Below, piece by piece: positions 34,303 through 41,788 of a stretch of DNA of 46,761 bases. A program made the translations under genes and the position numbers. Positions within the stretch are counted from its first letter, which is position 1, and each line of letters opens with the position of its first letter. This DNA comes from an uncultured Clostridium sp. (GTDB lineage Bacteria; Bacillota; Clostridia; TANB77; CAG-508). The DNA is taken from assembly GCA_900551615.1 (NCBI GenBank), contig URWN01000010.1, positions 1-46,761 on the forward strand, written 5' to 3'. Under the pieces are notes generated by a model. That model saw only the letters and a list, made by a program, of their open reading frames with translations, had not been told where the DNA came from and ran no database searches.

Positions 34303-34347
34303 AAAAAGTGTCCAAAAAGTGTCCAAAAAGAACCGTCCCTATTGGAC
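34303..34347. repeat. REP-like element with GTCCAAAAAGT repeats
   Basis: Plus strand: TCCAAAAAGTG repeated in tandem (about 2.5 copies, from 34302), then AACCGTCCCTATTGGACATC. TGTCCAA and TTGGACA arms can pair across the GGGACGG core. On the minus strand the ATAGGGACGGTTC segment contains the TAG that ends rluD. Confidence 0.7.
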
Positions 34348-35235
34348 ATCTTTCAAAATATTCTCAAAATACTTTGGTAGTGGTGCTTCAATAAACATTT
34401 CTTTTCCTGTAATTGGATGTTTAAATTTTAAAGATTTTGCATGAAGACATTGGCCTTTTATTCCCCATTCATTTTTTCCATTTGAATATACAGTATCTCC
34501 AACAACAGGATAACCAATTTCTGATAAATGTACTCTTATTTGATGAGTTCTTCCTGTCTCTATTTTTACTTCTAGTAATGTATAGTTTTTAAATCTTTTT
34601 AACACTTTAAAATGTGTTACCGCATTTTTACCATTTTTATTTACAGCCATTTTTTTTCTGTCTTTAGTACTTCTGCCTATTGGCATATTTATAGTTGCTT
34701 CTTCTTCTTTTACAAATCCTTTAACTAAAGCAATATATGTTTTTTCTACTTCGTGATTTTTTATTTGTTCACTCATATTAATATGTGCTTTATCATTTTT
34801 TGCAACAACTATTACTCCTGATGTATCTTTATCTAGTCTATGTACTATTCCTGGTCTTATTTCTCCCCCTATTCCTGATAATGAGTCTTTACAAATAGCC
34901 ATTACTGCATTTACTAATGTTCCATCTGGATTTCCATTTGCAGGATGAACAACCATTCCTTTTGGTTTATTTACAACTATTATGTCTTTATCTTCATATA
35001 AGATATCTATTGGAATATCTTGAGCTTTTAATGATATTTCTGTAGGTATTTCTTTTTCTACTTCGATTTTATCATCTTTTTGTATCTTATATGAAACTTT
35101 AGTTTTTTTACCATTTACCAAGACTTTTTGGTTCTCTATCATTTTTTGAATATGAGCTCTAGAAAATTCAGTATTTTCTGCCAAATATGAATCTATTCTA
35201 TTTCCAATTTCTGCTTCTTTTACATTTATTATCAA
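34339..35235 (-). CDS. rluD: 23S rRNA pseudouridine synthase RluD family
   Basis: 298 residues. S4 domain (NRIDSYLAENTEFSRAHIQKMI, about 12-60) and RluA-type catalytic domain with Asp in HRLDKDTSGVIVVAKND, plus the closing ARSLKFKHPITG-like HAKSLKFKHPITGKEM. It makes pseudouridines in helix 69-type sites of 23S rRNA. Its last codon and stop (CAA TAG) fall within the REP-like element, as for porB and ftsW. Confidence 0.93.
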   Translation of the reverse strand: MIINVKEAEIGNRIDSYLAENTEFSRAHIQKMIENQKVLVNGKKTKVSYKIQKDDKIEVEKEIPTEISLKAQDIPIDILYEDKDIIVVNKPKGMVVHPANGNPDGTLVNAVMAICKDSLSGIGGEIRPGIVHRLDKDTSGVIVVAKNDKAHINMSEQIKNHEVEKTYIALVKGFVKEEEATINMPIGRSTKDRKKMAVNKNGKNAVTHFKVLKRFKNYTLLEVKIETGRTHQIRVHLSEIGYPVVGDTVYSNGKNEWGIKGQCLHAKSLKFKHPITGKEMFIEAPLPKYFENILKDVQ

Positions 35236-35303
35236 AATTATCTTCTCCCATTAATTTATATATATTTTTTATACATCACTCTTTAAAAATATTTTTATAA
35301 CAA

Positions 35304-37028
35304 CTATTCATTTGCACTTAATCTTTCATAGATAACAAAATTATCATCTGAATATATTTCTTTGTAATTTTTATCATGTGTTTTTGTTATTAACATATTA
35401 GTTTTTGAATTCTTTCCTGTTATAATATGTGTTATATTATATTTTTTAAATGTATCTTCATAAAATTTAGATACTGAAGATGTATTTATAAAATCGGTAA
35501 ATATATCTTCATCTTTATTTCCACTAAATTCCGGTGCATATAAATCTGCTCTTGAATCTATAAATACAGGTATTCCTCTAAACAACATATAACTTCCATA
35601 ATTGTACTCATTATAAAATCTTGCTTTACTTAAATCAATATTTTCTAATATATAATCACATGCTTCAACAGGATATGATTTTGAATCAACAAATTTATCA
35701 TCCAATTTTGGTTTTACTGCATCATAACTCATTAATCCAATCAATACTGTAAGTGAAATTACAACTAATACATTTCTAAAAGCTTCCTCAAATTCTTTTA
35801 TTCCCTTTTTCGTATATGTATTTATTAAATCAACTATAAATTTAGTTAATATAACAGAACATATCAAAACAAATATTGAAAATTGTCTTCTTGTGGAAAA
35901 CATTAAATAACACAATCCTGATAACATAAATAAATCTGATAATCTTATTTTTGTTTTTGTAAATATAAGAATTGCTAAAAATATTACTAATACACACATT
36001 GCATTTGTATTATTAATAAGTGTTAAAGGTAAATGTTCACTAATATTTTGTGTTGTATTCCCTTTCATTGTTTTATATAAATATGTATATGGTGTATCAC
36101 CTAAAGGTGTTAGTAATCCTGTAAATGCACATATAATCATTATAATAATTAAAAATTTAACATTTTCTTTTCTTTTTATAACTAGTTTATATGAATTATT
36201 TTTATTTTCTCTTTTATCTTTAATTTTTAAATTTTTATCTTCTTGTTCTTGTAATTTTATTTGTAATTCTTTTAGTCTTTCTATATCATTTTTCTTTTGA
36301 GCTTTTTTCATTTTATGTTTTATTACTAACATCTTGCATTTTTTATATATAATTATGTCTGATACTATAGCAATTAAATATTCTCCTATATATGGTAAAA
36401 ATAGTACAAAGAAGAATGGCCATGTTGCAACATGTAAATTTGCAATTAGCGTTGATATTAATATTAATCCTATACCATATCCTATCTTTCTGTTTTCTAT
36501 AAACTTTTCTATAAAAAATAGTTCCCATATAAATAATATAAATGTTACTAATTGAGCTCTAGCTGCAATATATGGTTTTAATGCATATATTACTCCCATT
36601 GTTATAATAAATGATATTGATTTAGATTTTGTTAATTTTGAGTTTACTAAAAATATTGATATTCCTAAAATTGCAGATAATACACATGTTATAATATAAA
36701 CACCTTTAAATCCTACTATTGAGTAAATTAAATATGTGAAAAAATCATATAACCAATGTGGATATGTGTAACTTAAATTCTCATGCCATGAAAAATGGTC
36801 CATCATATCTATTCCATTATTTTTTATTAATTCACCTATTTTAATTGTATAATATGTATCATTTTGGAAAGTAACTGGTGTAACACATACACAAAATATT
36901 GCAATTAATATTATTGCAACTATTGTAAAATTAACATTTATATTTATATGTTTTTTTAATTTACCTTTTTTATTTTTCTTCTTTTCTACATTTTTTTCTT
37001 TAATTTGTTTTTCTTTATCTTTCTTCAT
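35304..37028 (-). CDS. Multi-pass membrane protein, GT-C glycosyltransferase-like
   Basis: 574 residues with about 11 membrane segments. A long Lys-rich cytoplasmic N terminus precedes the first helix; the loop after it has QNDTYYTIKIGELI and a DHFSWHENLSYTYPHWL segment similar in style to outer-loop acidic motifs of GT-C transferases; the C-terminal 140 residues form a soluble outside domain (DSRADLYAPEFSG...). A Lys/Glu-rich coil (about 235-290) interrupts the helices. Substrate unknown; surface glycan assembly is inference. Confidence 0.6.
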   Translation of the reverse strand: MKKDKEKQIKEKNVEKKKNKKGKLKKHININVNFTIVAIILIAIFCVCVTPVTFQNDTYYTIKIGELIKNNGIDMMDHFSWHENLSYTYPHWLYDFFTYLIYSIVGFKGVYIITCVLSAILGISIFLVNSKLTKSKSISFIITMGVIYALKPYIAARAQLVTFILFIWELFFIEKFIENRKIGYGIGLILISTLIANLHVATWPFFFVLFLPYIGEYLIAIVSDIIIYKKCKMLVIKHKMKKAQKKNDIERLKELQIKLQEQEDKNLKIKDKRENKNNSYKLVIKRKENVKFLIIIMIICAFTGLLTPLGDTPYTYLYKTMKGNTTQNISEHLPLTLINNTNAMCVLVIFLAILIFTKTKIRLSDLFMLSGLCYLMFSTRRQFSIFVLICSVILTKFIVDLINTYTKKGIKEFEEAFRNVLVVISLTVLIGLMSYDAVKPKLDDKFVDSKSYPVEACDYILENIDLSKARFYNEYNYGSYMLFRGIPVFIDSRADLYAPEFSGNKDEDIFTDFINTSSVSKFYEDTFKKYNITHIITGKNSKTNMLITKTHDKNYKEIYSDDNFVIYERLSANE

Positions 37029-37164
37029 ATTTAATTCATTCCTCCTAAAGTATCAATCATTTATATAATAACTATTTCAAAATATTTTTGCTATTTTTTC
37101 TTTCTATATGATTATATCAAAGAACAAATCGGAACGCAATAAATTTTGCATTATTTTAAATATA

Positions 37165-37205
37165 AAAAAATAAACTGATATTCTAAATATCAGCTCATTT
37201 TTTTA
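37165..37205 (-). terminator. Terminator after ssb-like gene
   Basis: CTGATAT (37175-37181) pairs with ATATCAG (37187-37193), with A/T-rich flanks that become a T-run on the minus strand. Confidence 0.65.
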
Positions 37206-37934
37206 TTATACAGCTTCTTGATTTTCTGTTTTTTTATTTTCAGTATCTTCATTTTCTTCTACAACTTCTAAACTTCCAACAGAAACTTCATAAGCAACTC
37301 TATTTTCAACTGTTCCATCTTCATGTTTCTTTTCATACATTCTAGATTGAACTCTACCTACTATCTTAACTTTAGTTCCAACTTCTAAGTTTTGGCAGAA
37401 TCTTGCATTTCTACCCCATGCAATAGTTGGAATATAATCTGATTTATTATATGCTCTATTAACTGCTAATAATACATCTGCTATTTCTCTTCCAAATGGT
37501 GTTTGTCTATATATTGGTTTTTTACATATGTAACCAATTAAAACCACTTCATTTGTTACCATATCTTTTTTAACCATTTCATTTTCTTCTTGTTGTTCTG
37601 GTTCTTCTACTTCAACAACGTCTTTTGCAAACACTGTTAATATTAATCTGTTTTTTTCATTTTCATAACTATTGTATGATCTAAATTGTCCTTTTACTAA
37701 CAAATTTTTACCTTGTGTTAACATTTCATCTGTTACTAATCTTTCTGATACTGTAATTGGTATAATGTCAGCATTTCCACTTAATCTTTCTATTTCTAGA
37801 TTAAATACATAAAATCTCTCTCCATAAATTTCATGGCTAAACTTTTTTTCTCCTGTAACTTTTCCAACTAATGTTAAATAGTTGTTTTCTAAATAATTTG
37901 TATCCAAATTTTTTTCCTCCCTTATTTTTATCAA
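37206..37934 (-). CDS. Single-stranded DNA-binding protein with two OB folds
   Basis: 242 residues. Two OB-fold units in tandem: about 15-110 (NYLTLVGKVTGEKKFSHEIYG, FVFNLEIERLSG) and about 128-225 (NEVVLIGYICKKPIYRQTPFG, VLLAVNRAYNKSDYIPTIAWG, KVKIVGRVQSRMYEKK). The second is the closer match to classical SSB. The C terminus is Glu/Asn-rich but does not end in the DIPF tip that SSB uses to recruit partners. It is therefore probably an accessory SSB-like protein. A strong promoter lies upstream. Confidence 0.8.
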   Translation of the reverse strand: MIKIREEKNLDTNYLENNYLTLVGKVTGEKKFSHEIYGERFYVFNLEIERLSGNADIIPITVSERLVTDEMLTQGKNLLVKGQFRSYNSYENEKNRLILTVFAKDVVEVEEPEQQEENEMVKKDMVTNEVVLIGYICKKPIYRQTPFGREIADVLLAVNRAYNKSDYIPTIAWGRNARFCQNLEVGTKVKIVGRVQSRMYEKKHEDGTVENRVAYEVSVGSLEVVEENEDTENKKTENQEAV

Positions 37935-37978
37935 TATAGTATATTTATCTTTGTGCTTCTCTTTTAACTACATTTATT

Positions 37979-38007
37979 ATTATACACTATTTTTTTGGTT
38001 TTGTCTA
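37979..38007 (-). promoter_or_regulatory. Promoter of ssb-like gene
   Basis: On the minus strand TAGACA (38002-38007), 17-bp spacer, TATAAT (37979-37984). Confidence 0.7.
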
Positions 38008-38147
38008 CATAAAAAGTTAAATTTATTTAAAAAATGTAGTTTTTTCCTGTATTTGCAGAATTATGATATATTAAATTATATACATAATGACAATTTTTAT
38101 ACCTACATATGGTTATAATTCCAAAATTATACAACCTTTTATTTAAA

Positions 38148-38922
38148 TTATTTATTAATCTGCATCCCTGTAGAATCAATTTTATAATTATCTTTATAAA
38201 TTAATTCGGAAACAGGAACAACATCATAGCCTTTTTGCTTTATATTTTTCAATATCATATCTAGAGATTCTGCTGTATGTTTTGTACCATTATGTGTTAA
38301 AATAATATCCCCTGAAGATAATTTACTATCCAGTCTTTTCCACATTTCTTCACCTGTAAGTCCAGTATAATCTAATGTATCTAAACTCCATTGAATTGTA
38401 TAATATCCTTTATCTGTAGCAGATTTTATAACAGTATTATTATATTCCCCATAAGGTGCTCTATATAATTTAGTTCTATTACCTGTTACTTTTTCTATTT
38501 TATCATTGCTTTTTTCTATTTCTTCTATGTTTTTCTCATAACTTAAATTATTTACATGTGGATGTGTATCACTATGACTTCCGTATTTCTTGGCCTGCAT
38601 CATTTATCTTTTTTACTGCTTCTGGGTATTTTTCTATCCAATCGCCAACCATAAAAAATGTTATCTTTACATTATTTGATTTTAAAACTTCCAATATTTT
38701 GTCTATATCGTCCGCATTCCATGCACAGTTCATGGTTAGGGCTACCTTTTTTTCATCTGTTTTTACCCTGTATATTGGTAATAATTTTTCTGCATTTGAT
38801 GAAGTTTCAATTGTCTTTTCAGTTCTTGTTTGATAGTTTGCTACACCTAAAAACAACAATGTTACTGTTAATATTGATACTAAATATGTACTTATTTTTT
38901 CTTTACTAAATACTAAAAACAT
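38148..38922 (-). CDS. NodB-type polysaccharide deacetylase, +1 frameshift at CGG
   Basis: N-terminal membrane anchor (about 13-28), then a NodB domain. The first frame (113 codons) ends ITFFMVGDWIEKYPEAVKKI, NDAGQEI, then CGG; the rest is in the +1 frame and begins GSHSDTHPHVNN, the metal-binding HxxxH motif, followed by YRAPYGEYNNTV and ILTHNGTKHTAE. Skipping the C of the CGG at 38581-38583 gives a 257-residue PdaA/PdaB-like enzyme. The motif-1 acidic pair is replaced by MNCAWN, seen in a clostridial subfamily, so the catalytic base may differ. The CwlD-like gene is directly upstream; in sporulating bacteria CwlD and a deacetylase together form muramic delta-lactam in the cortex. Confidence 0.85.
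38581..38583 (-). other. CGG frameshift site, deacetylase gene
   Basis: Zero-frame context GAA ATA CGG AAG TCA TAG, a stop three codons on. Without the C it reads GAA ATA GGA AGT CAT, encoding EIGSH, the near-universal start of NodB motif 2. Confidence 0.85.
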
Positions 38923-38959
38923 ATAATCACCTTATAATATATATTCTTTTCATAATAAA

Positions 38960-39680
38960 TTATTCATTAAAATACTCTATTATTCCATTAAAAATCCCCC
39001 ACGCCAGTTTATTTTGATACTCATCATTAAGTAATTGTTGTTCTTCTTCTGGATTTGATAAGAAGCCACATTCCACAATTGAAATAGGTATTTCTACATG
39101 TTTCATTATATATACCGTATCTAATTTCATTGCTACCCTTTTATTTTCTTTTTGAATTGCTTCATTTAAATTTGATTGTATCTTCTTGGCTAAATTAATA
39201 CTTTTTTCATTTTTACTATTATAAAAACATTGCCATCCCCAATATTGTTGTTGAGGTATTTTATTTAAATGGACACTCACAAACAAATCTGCAGATGCAT
39301 TATTTCCTATTTTAACTCTATTTCTAATGTCTGATATTTTCTTTTCTCTTAATGTTGTTTTATCCAAATCATAAATTGCATTTTCATCTGAACGTGTTAA
39401 AATGACTGTACAACCACTTTGTTCTAATAAATTTTGTAATTTTAGTGATATTTTCAAGTTTGTTTCCGCTTCTGTTGTTCCTCTACTACTCTGTGCTCCG
39501 CTCATCTGGTACACCGTGTCCTGCATCAACCACTATAACTTTCCCTGAAACCGGTGTTGCTGTTGTACTCTGTGTTTGCTCATCTATATTTATCTTTTGG
39601 TTTTCATATGAATACGCAAATATCCCTAACAATAATGCTATAAGTATTAAACAAATTCTTTTTCTTTTTATAACATACAT
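38960..39680 (-). CDS. cwlD: N-acetylmuramoyl-L-alanine amidase (CwlD-like), +1 frameshift at CGG
   Basis: Amidase_3 zinc hydrolase that removes stem peptides from MurNAc. An N-terminal membrane anchor (about 8-24) precedes VIVVDAGHG (zinc His). The first frame breaks after VPDE at CGG (39498-39500); the +1 frame continues GAQSSRGTTEAETNL (zinc Glu), FVSVHLN (zinc His), WGWQCFYNSKNEKS and ISIVECGFLSNPEEEQQLL (catalytic Glu). Skipping the C gives 239 residues with the CwlD gestalt. It directly precedes the deacetylase gene, its known functional partner in cortex lactam formation. Confidence 0.88.
39498..39500 (-). other. CGG frameshift site, amidase gene
   Basis: Zero-frame context CCA GAT GAG CGG AGC ACA GAG TAG, a stop four codons on. 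Without the C it reads GAT GAG GGA GCA CAG, encoding DEGAQ; Amidase_3 proteins have DxGA here. Confidence 0.87.
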
Positions 39681-39737
39681 AATATTATATTCCCCCTTGC
39701 TTATTAATCATTATTACAACTTAGAATATTTTAGAAC

Positions 39738-39771
39738 AAAAAAGAATCAAGTCATATTCTTGATTCTTTAC
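39738..39771 (-). terminator. Terminator of the 39783-41675 operon
   Basis: AAAGAATCAAG (39741-39751) pairs with CTTGATTCTTT (39759-39769), perfect 11-bp stem with A/T-runs on both sides, just after the stop of the GGDEF gene. Confidence 0.8.
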
Positions 39772-39782
39772 ACTTTAATATT

Positions 39783-40709
39783 TTATTTTTTCCTTCTATC
39801 TATTGCAAAGCTACTACCCATTACAGACTTAGCCATATGCTTAACTTGTGCTCCAACTTCTCCTATCTCTAGAATATTAGCAAATCTACCTTTATCAGCT
39901 TCAACAACCCCTATAGAAATTGAAGTAAGTGGAAATTGTTCAATTACACCTTTTCTATTTGCTACTTCTATATACCCTTTTTCTACATCATCTTCTGTAA
40001 AAAATTTTGTTACCTGTGCATCAAAGTTAGCTATAATATTTTCGCAAATCTCATCACAATTCAATGTAGGAACTATTGCTACAAAATCATCTCCACCAAT
40101 ATGTCCTATAAATGCATTAGTTGGTATATATGAATGTACACACTTCATTATTGTATCTGCTGTAAATTTAATAATTTCATCACCTTTAAGGAATCCATAC
40201 ACATCATTATATGCTTTAAAATTATCTAAATCTAAATACAATACTGAAAAGTCCTCTTTATTTGCTATCTTTTTCTTTAATTCAGCATGTATTTGAACAT
40301 TACCAGGTAAACCTGTAAGCGGACTTATTCTTCTGTTTATATTTATTAATCTACCTAAATTTTTAATGGTAAAATATAAATATTGTGTGTTTACAGGTTT
40401 CTTTATGTAATACTCAACAGATTGCTTTAATATATCAATTCTATGTTTTTGTTCTGAATTTGAAGATACTACAATTATTGGCGTTATACTATTATCATCA
40501 TCATTTCTTATTTTTTTGCATAACTCTATTATATCTACTTCTATTGCATCTTCATTTACTATAATTATTGATGGTATATTTTTTAAAGCTATATCTATTT
40601 GTTCTGATTTTACACTTATAAATTTATATTCTGGATCTTTTTCAAATAACTTCTTAAATACCATTATTGAAGATTCATCATCATCTATTATATAAATTTC
40701 CTGTATCAT
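39783..40709 (-). CDS. Receiver-GGDEF protein (putative diguanylate cyclase)
   Basis: 308 residues. N-terminal receiver-like domain (about 3-115; YIIDDDESS with the acidic cluster, and PIIVVSSNSE then YYIKKPVNT) and a C-terminal GGDEF domain (about 150-300; SVLYLDLDNFKAYNDVYG, GHIGGDDFVAIVP). The signature is GGDDF rather than GGDEF; activity is possible but unproven. The likely phospho-acceptor position in strand 3 reads NEDAIEVD and is unclear. The start ATG 40709 follows GGGGAGG, which lies inside the longer reading from 40727. It overlaps or abuts the Ig-like gene upstream. Confidence 0.82.
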   Translation of the reverse strand: MIQEIYIIDDDESSIMVFKKLFEKDPEYKFISVKSEQIDIALKNIPSIIIVNEDAIEVDIIELCKKIRNDDDNSITPIIVVSSNSEQKHRIDILKQSVEYYIKKPVNTQYLYFTIKNLGRLININRRISPLTGLPGNVQIHAELKKKIANKEDFSVLYLDLDNFKAYNDVYGFLKGDEIIKFTADTIMKCVHSYIPTNAFIGHIGGDDFVAIVPTLNCDEICENIIANFDAQVTKFFTEDDVEKGYIEVANRKGVIEQFPLTSISIGVVEADKGRFANILEIGEVGAQVKHMAKSVMGSSFAIDRRKK

Positions 40710-40730
40710 TTTTCCTCCCCACGGCATTAT

Positions 40731-41675
40731 CTATTTTTGATATTTTATAATGCCACTTTCTTCTGTAACTCCACTAGCATTTTTTATTGTTACTTCAATT
40801 GTATTTTCTCCTGATTGTAATTCCATTGGTAAAACATATTGAATATCATTATAGTTCATATCTGCTATGTTTAAAGTATAATATTGGTTATCATCTTGAT
40901 TTAATCTAAATACAATTGTTGTAATTTTTTCATCATCAGATGCCTTTATTACAAAATGTTGTTTTGCATCATCTACTGCTACTGTAATTTTTGGTTTTGA
41001 AACACCATTTATTTTTTGTACTTTTGTATCTGTATTATTATCTTCATCTACAACTATAACTGTTAATGTATGTAATCCTTTTATTGCATCTATTTCTTGA
41101 TCAATTTTTGTATCATTGATTTGTATAGTTTTTTCTTCCTCTTCGTCCCATCTATATGTCATATATGAAACTTTTTTGTCTCCTTCATATGTTATTTTTA
41201 TTTTATTTCCTGAAACTTCAAAATTTATTTTGCTTTCACGTTCATATTGTTTTTCATATGGAATTTCTTTTCCATCCTCATCTACAACCAATACATGTAA
41301 AGTATTTTTTCCTGAAGGTACTTTTATTTGTTTTTCTATATATTTTCCATTATTTCCATTTACTACTGTTGATTCTTCATCATTCCATCTATATTCTAAT
41401 TTTGCAATATTCTTTTTATGTACAACTTTTAATAATATTGTTTCTTCATCCTTATCTTCTATAGATATTGATGGCTCTAAGTTCTGTTCTTGTTGTTCAC
41501 TTTGATTTTTAAATACAGCATATGCTCCTGTTCCTATTGTAAAAATACCAAATATAAGCATTGCTATTGCAAAAAATTTTAATATTGACTTTATAGCAAC
41601 TGGATTAGTATTTACCTTTTTTTCTTTCTTTTTCTTATTATCCATTGGCATACTTGTTGAAAGTATTTGATTCAT
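40731..41675 (-). CDS. Membrane-anchored protein with Ig-like repeats
   Basis: 314 residues: Lys-rich cytoplasmic N terminus, membrane helix (about 33-53), then three outside Ig-like beta repeats of about 80 residues, each with a core like KLEYRWNDEE / YMTYRWDEEE / IVFRLNQDD and an LHVLVVDEDG / LTVIVVDEDN / IEVTIKNASG closing strand. No enzyme motif. Its stop is about 20 bp before the GGDEF gene start, so they are co-expressed; it might be an envelope sensor partner of that cytoplasmic protein, which is inference. GAGGTG precedes ATG 41675. Confidence 0.7.
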   Translation of the reverse strand: MNQILSTSMPMDNKKKKEKKVNTNPVAIKSILKFFAIAMLIFGIFTIGTGAYAVFKNQSEQQEQNLEPSISIEDKDEETILLKVVHKKNIAKLEYRWNDEESTVVNGNNGKYIEKQIKVPSGKNTLHVLVVDEDGKEIPYEKQYERESKINFEVSGNKIKITYEGDKKVSYMTYRWDEEEEKTIQINDTKIDQEIDAIKGLHTLTVIVVDEDNNTDTKVQKINGVSKPKITVAVDDAKQHFVIKASDDEKITTIVFRLNQDDNQYYTLNIADMNYNDIQYVLPMELQSGENTIEVTIKNASGVTEESGIIKYQK

Positions 41676-41742
41676 TTTTATTACACCTCACTATATTCAA
41701 ATTATAACATACCAATTTTTAAATGTAAACTAAAAATCAAAC

Positions 41743-41783
41743 AAAAATGAGACAAATTGGTCCGTCCAAAATGTCTCATTTTA
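41743..41783. terminator. REP-like terminator hairpin
   Basis: AAAAATGAGACA (41743-41754) and TGTCTCATTTT (41772-41782), with an inner TTGG...CCAA stem around GGTCCGTCC. It lies after the surface protein gene and resembles the GGTCC/GGGACGG style of the element at 34303, so a REP-like origin is possible. Confidence 0.75.
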
Positions 41784-41788
41784 GATTA

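Noticed and set aside
38148..38603. Independent deacetylase gene starting MMQAKKYGSH
   Set aside because: The start lies inside the upstream frame with no ribosome site; the first residues MMQAKKY are a frame artefact and the domain is completed only by joining at CGG.
9406..39500. Reassignment of CGG to another amino acid or to stop
   Set aside because: Changing the meaning of CGG cannot explain the frame change downstream; a one-base shift is required at all four sites.
9406..39500. Random sequencing or assembly errors
   Set aside because: Not excluded, but four independent errors that all create CGG before a Gly codon, in a window where CGG is otherwise nearly absent, would be a strong coincidence. 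Kept as the main alternative.
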